Positions 6,085 through 7,387 of a stretch of DNA of 7,387 nt are shown here, piece by piece. The first letter of the stretch is position 1. Each line of letters begins with the position of its first letter. Made by a program: the position numbers and the translations under genes. The DNA is from Bacteriovoracaceae bacterium UBA7317 (GTDB taxonomy: Bacteria; Bdellovibrionota; Bacteriovoracia; Bacteriovoracales; Bacteriovoracaceae). The notes under the pieces are model-generated. The model was not told the DNA's origin. It did not search any database and was given only the letters and a program-made list of their open reading frames with translations. The DNA lies in contig DKQD01000181.1 in assembly GCA_002474345.1 (NCBI GenBank), positions 1 to 7,387 on the forward strand, read 5' to 3'.

Positions 6085-6816
6085 CTATAAATTTATTCCC
6101 TTATCTTTACAGACTCTCAATGTATTTTCGATTTTATGGTTATTCCCTCTTTTTATACACTTTTTTAAATCCAATAAAGTATCAATATCCGACCACTTCT
6201 CCATTAATCTCACTCTTAAACCAATCTTTTTACATTGGTTTATCAAGACCTGAGAAACACTTTCATTATCTAAAACTAGGCTATCAATATTTTCAAAGAG
6301 GTCATAAAATTTAGAGTTCATCCCTAAATAGTAAAAGCCACCATCATCATCTGGGCCAATAATAACATCCTCAGTTTGTAAATCATGAAAAAAACGTTGA
6401 TCTAAAAAATGAAACGGGAAGTCTGGAATATCTGTTCCTGTTAGGTGGATAAAAGAACTGTCATTTTCGAGGTTAATTTCTTTGAAAACAAGCTTTAACC
6501 TCTCAAAAAATTTCTTTTTAACCTGAAACCTAATTCTAAAATGATCTAAATCTAGTTTAGTTAAAATATCTTCAAAATAGGCGATGGATTGTTTTTCAGA
6601 AGGGGTAACAAACAACTCAATATTTCCTAGGTTTCTTTTCAAGAAACCTCCCGTCCTTTGAATCAATTCTAAGTTTTTAAAGAAATCTTTAATAAAAGCA
6701 TCATACAAACAAAAAGACCTCTCTTCACCCAGCTCTTTCGCGAGCCTAGTCTTAGAAAAACCTCTTATTGGTCTTTTGCCAATCACAACAAAAAATCTTT
6801 TTTGACTTTTTTTCAT
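6085..6816 (-). CDS. DUF2064 / TIGR04282-type GT-A-fold transferase-like protein
   Basis: Predicted member of the DUF2064 family, which has the GT-A fold of nucleotide-sugar-using glycosyltransferases and nucleotidyltransferases; 243 residues, slightly longer than usual. Motifs in order are GKRPIRGFSKTRLAKELG (13-30, the N-terminal nucleotide-binding type loop), LTGTDIPDFP (125-134, the central acidic metal-binding type motif), GPDDDGGFYYLGM (154-166, the family signature) and SDIDTLLDL (209-217). The substrate is unknown for most of the family. Members often occur with a partner glycosyltransferase (TIGR04283) and a radical SAM protein; neither is here. The usual QxGDLGxR motif before the central strand is replaced by QVKKKFFERL (98-107). 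The ATG fits the family's start but has no clear Shine-Dalgarno sequence. The gene begins 30 bases after the groEL terminator T-run, so it needs its own promoter, which I could not identify. Confidence 0.85.
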   Translation of the reverse strand: MKKSQKRFFVVIGKRPIRGFSKTRLAKELGEERSFCLYDAFIKDFFKNLELIQRTGGFLKRNLGNIELFVTPSEKQSIAYFEDILTKLDLDHFRIRFQVKKKFFERLKLVFKEINLENDSSFIHLTGTDIPDFPFHFLDQRFFHDLQTEDVIIGPDDDGGFYYLGMNSKFYDLFENIDSLVLDNESVSQVLINQCKKIGLRVRLMEKWSDIDTLLDLKKCIKRGNNHKIENTLRVCKDKGINL

Positions 6817-6845
6817 CTTAAGTTTTCAAGCTTAAAAATTAAGTT

Positions 6846-6874
6846 AAAAAAAAGGGAGGCTCTAAAGCCTCCCT
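6846..6874 (-). terminator. Rho-independent terminator of groEL
   Basis: On the minus strand AGGGAGGCT and AGCCTCCCT (6866-6874 and 6853-6861) form a perfect 9-bp GC-rich stem with a 4-base loop. The stem is followed at once by a run of T through 6846. It starts 37 bases after the groEL stop codon. This is a textbook intrinsic terminator and should end the groEL transcript before the DUF2064 gene. Confidence 0.93.
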
Positions 6875-6910
6875 CGTTATTTAAAAAAAATAAAGTGAAT
6901 GAATGCCTTT

Positions 6911-7387
6911 TTACATCATTGGCATTCCACCACCCATTCCTCCCATTCCTCCCATTCCTGGGGCGCCTGGCATTCCAGCTGGCTCATCTTTTGGAAGGTC
7001 TGCAATCATTGTTTCAGTTGTAAGCATTAAGCCTGAAACAGAAGCTGCGTTTTGAAGAGCTGAACGAACAACTTTTGTAGGATCAATGATACCTGCTTTA
7101 ACAAGATCTTCGTACTTATCTTCTCTAGCGTTATATCCGTAAGACTTGCTCTTGCTCAATCTAACTTCGTTTACAACAACTGAAGCTTCGAAACCAGCAT
7201 TAGAAGAGATTTGTCTTAGAGGCTCTTCAAGAGCTCTTCTGATAATCTTAACACCAAATGCTTGCTCCTCACCTTCTGCCTTAACACTGTCAAGAGCTTT
7301 AGTTGCGTGGATTAGAGCTGCACCACCACCAACAACAATACCTTCTTCAACAGCTGCACGAGTAGCATTAAGAGCATCTTCAACTCT
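6911..7387 (-). CDS. groEL: Chaperonin GroEL, C-terminal 158 residues (5' end outside window)
   Basis: Large subunit of the ATP-dependent cytosolic chaperonin that folds proteins inside a double-ring chamber capped by GroES. The frame is open to the window edge. The fragment begins [16 protein letters not shown], equal to E. coli GroEL from about residue 395, so the fourth residue is the catalytic Asp398 equivalent. VVGGGAALI (18-26), [13 protein letters not shown] (about 60-72), [20 protein letters not shown] and [13 protein letters not shown] follow; these are parts of the equatorial ATPase domain. The protein ends in a flexible GGM-repeat tail, [15 protein letters not shown]. The TTG at 7159 is an internal leucine codon, not a start. 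Judged by the E. coli numbering, the whole protein would be about 550 residues. groES and the promoter would lie beyond position 7387. Codon use is typical of a highly expressed gene, and a strong terminator follows. Confidence 0.98.
   Translation of the reverse strand, partial: RVEDALNATRAAVEEGIVVGGGAALIHATKALDSVKAEGEEQAFGVKIIRRALEEPLRQISSNAGFEASVVVNEVRLSKSKSYGYNAREDKYEDLVKAGIIDPTKVVRSALQNAASVSGLMLTTETMIADLPKDEPAGMPGAPGMGGMGGMGGGMPMM
6933..6959 (-). repeat. Three tandem 9-base repeats encoding the GroEL GGM tail
   Basis: CCCATTCCT on the plus strand is repeated three times without change (6933-6941, 6942-6950, 6951-6959). Read on the minus strand these are glycine-glycine-methionine codons. 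The copies are identical at the DNA level, so the tail length could vary by slippage. Confidence 0.85.

Noticed and set aside
6802..7023. A plus-strand open frame opposite groEL, its terminator and the start of the DUF2064 gene
   Set aside because: It runs antisense to conserved genes and through a terminator hairpin, and its product is low-complexity phenylalanine and leucine sequence produced by the opposite strand.
6911..7159. An independent 82-residue gene
   Set aside because: Its apparent start is a TTG leucine codon inside GroEL. The frame continues upstream to the window edge with GroEL sequence.

Overview
The window is AT-rich bacterial DNA, densely coded, with nearly all genes on the minus strand. 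It looks like a Gram-negative chromosome. There is a GroEL with the classic GGM tail, a complete YejA/YejB/YejE-type peptide importer set, and several small lysine-rich proteins with no recognisable family. The low GC and the lineage-specific small proteins would fit a Bacteriovorax-like member of the Bdellovibrionota, but this is a guess; no 16S or other phylogenetic marker is present apart from the groEL tail.

Layout from left to right. (1) Positions 1-471, plus strand: the C-terminal part of a DUF445 membrane-associated protein, ending in a hairpin that overlaps its stop codon. (2) Positions 521-4266, minus strand: a three-gene operon transcribed yejA-like lipoprotein, yejB-like permease, yejE-like permease. 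The two permease genes overlap by 4 bases, and yejB starts with TTG. No ATPase gene (yejF) is in the cluster: yejE is followed directly by the convergent DUF445 gene. (3) Positions 4405-6007, minus strand: three unrecognised genes. They encode a secreted beta-plus-coiled-coil protein, a small helical protein with a GTG start, and a small alpha/beta protein whose tail faintly resembles a receiver domain. (4) Positions 6085-6816, minus strand: a DUF2064 (TIGR04282-type) GT-A-fold transferase-like protein, without its usual neighbours. (5) Positions 6911-7387, minus strand: the last 158 residues of GroEL, followed by a strong intrinsic terminator at 6846-6874 that separates it from the rest.

How the genes work together: only the yejABE set forms a clear functional unit. 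The lipoprotein captures a peptide-like ligand and the two permeases form the inner-membrane channel. They must borrow an ATPase encoded elsewhere. The groEL terminator insulates the chaperonin transcript from the following genes. The central hypothetical genes are separated by gaps of 50-80 bases, so they may be a loose operon or individually expressed.

No RNA genes, mobile elements, CRISPR arrays or convincing novel multi-gene system were seen. The most noteworthy points are the ATPase-less transporter operon, its lipoprotein receptor, a DUF2064 protein that lacks a normally conserved motif, and a possibly leaderless secreted coiled-coil gene.
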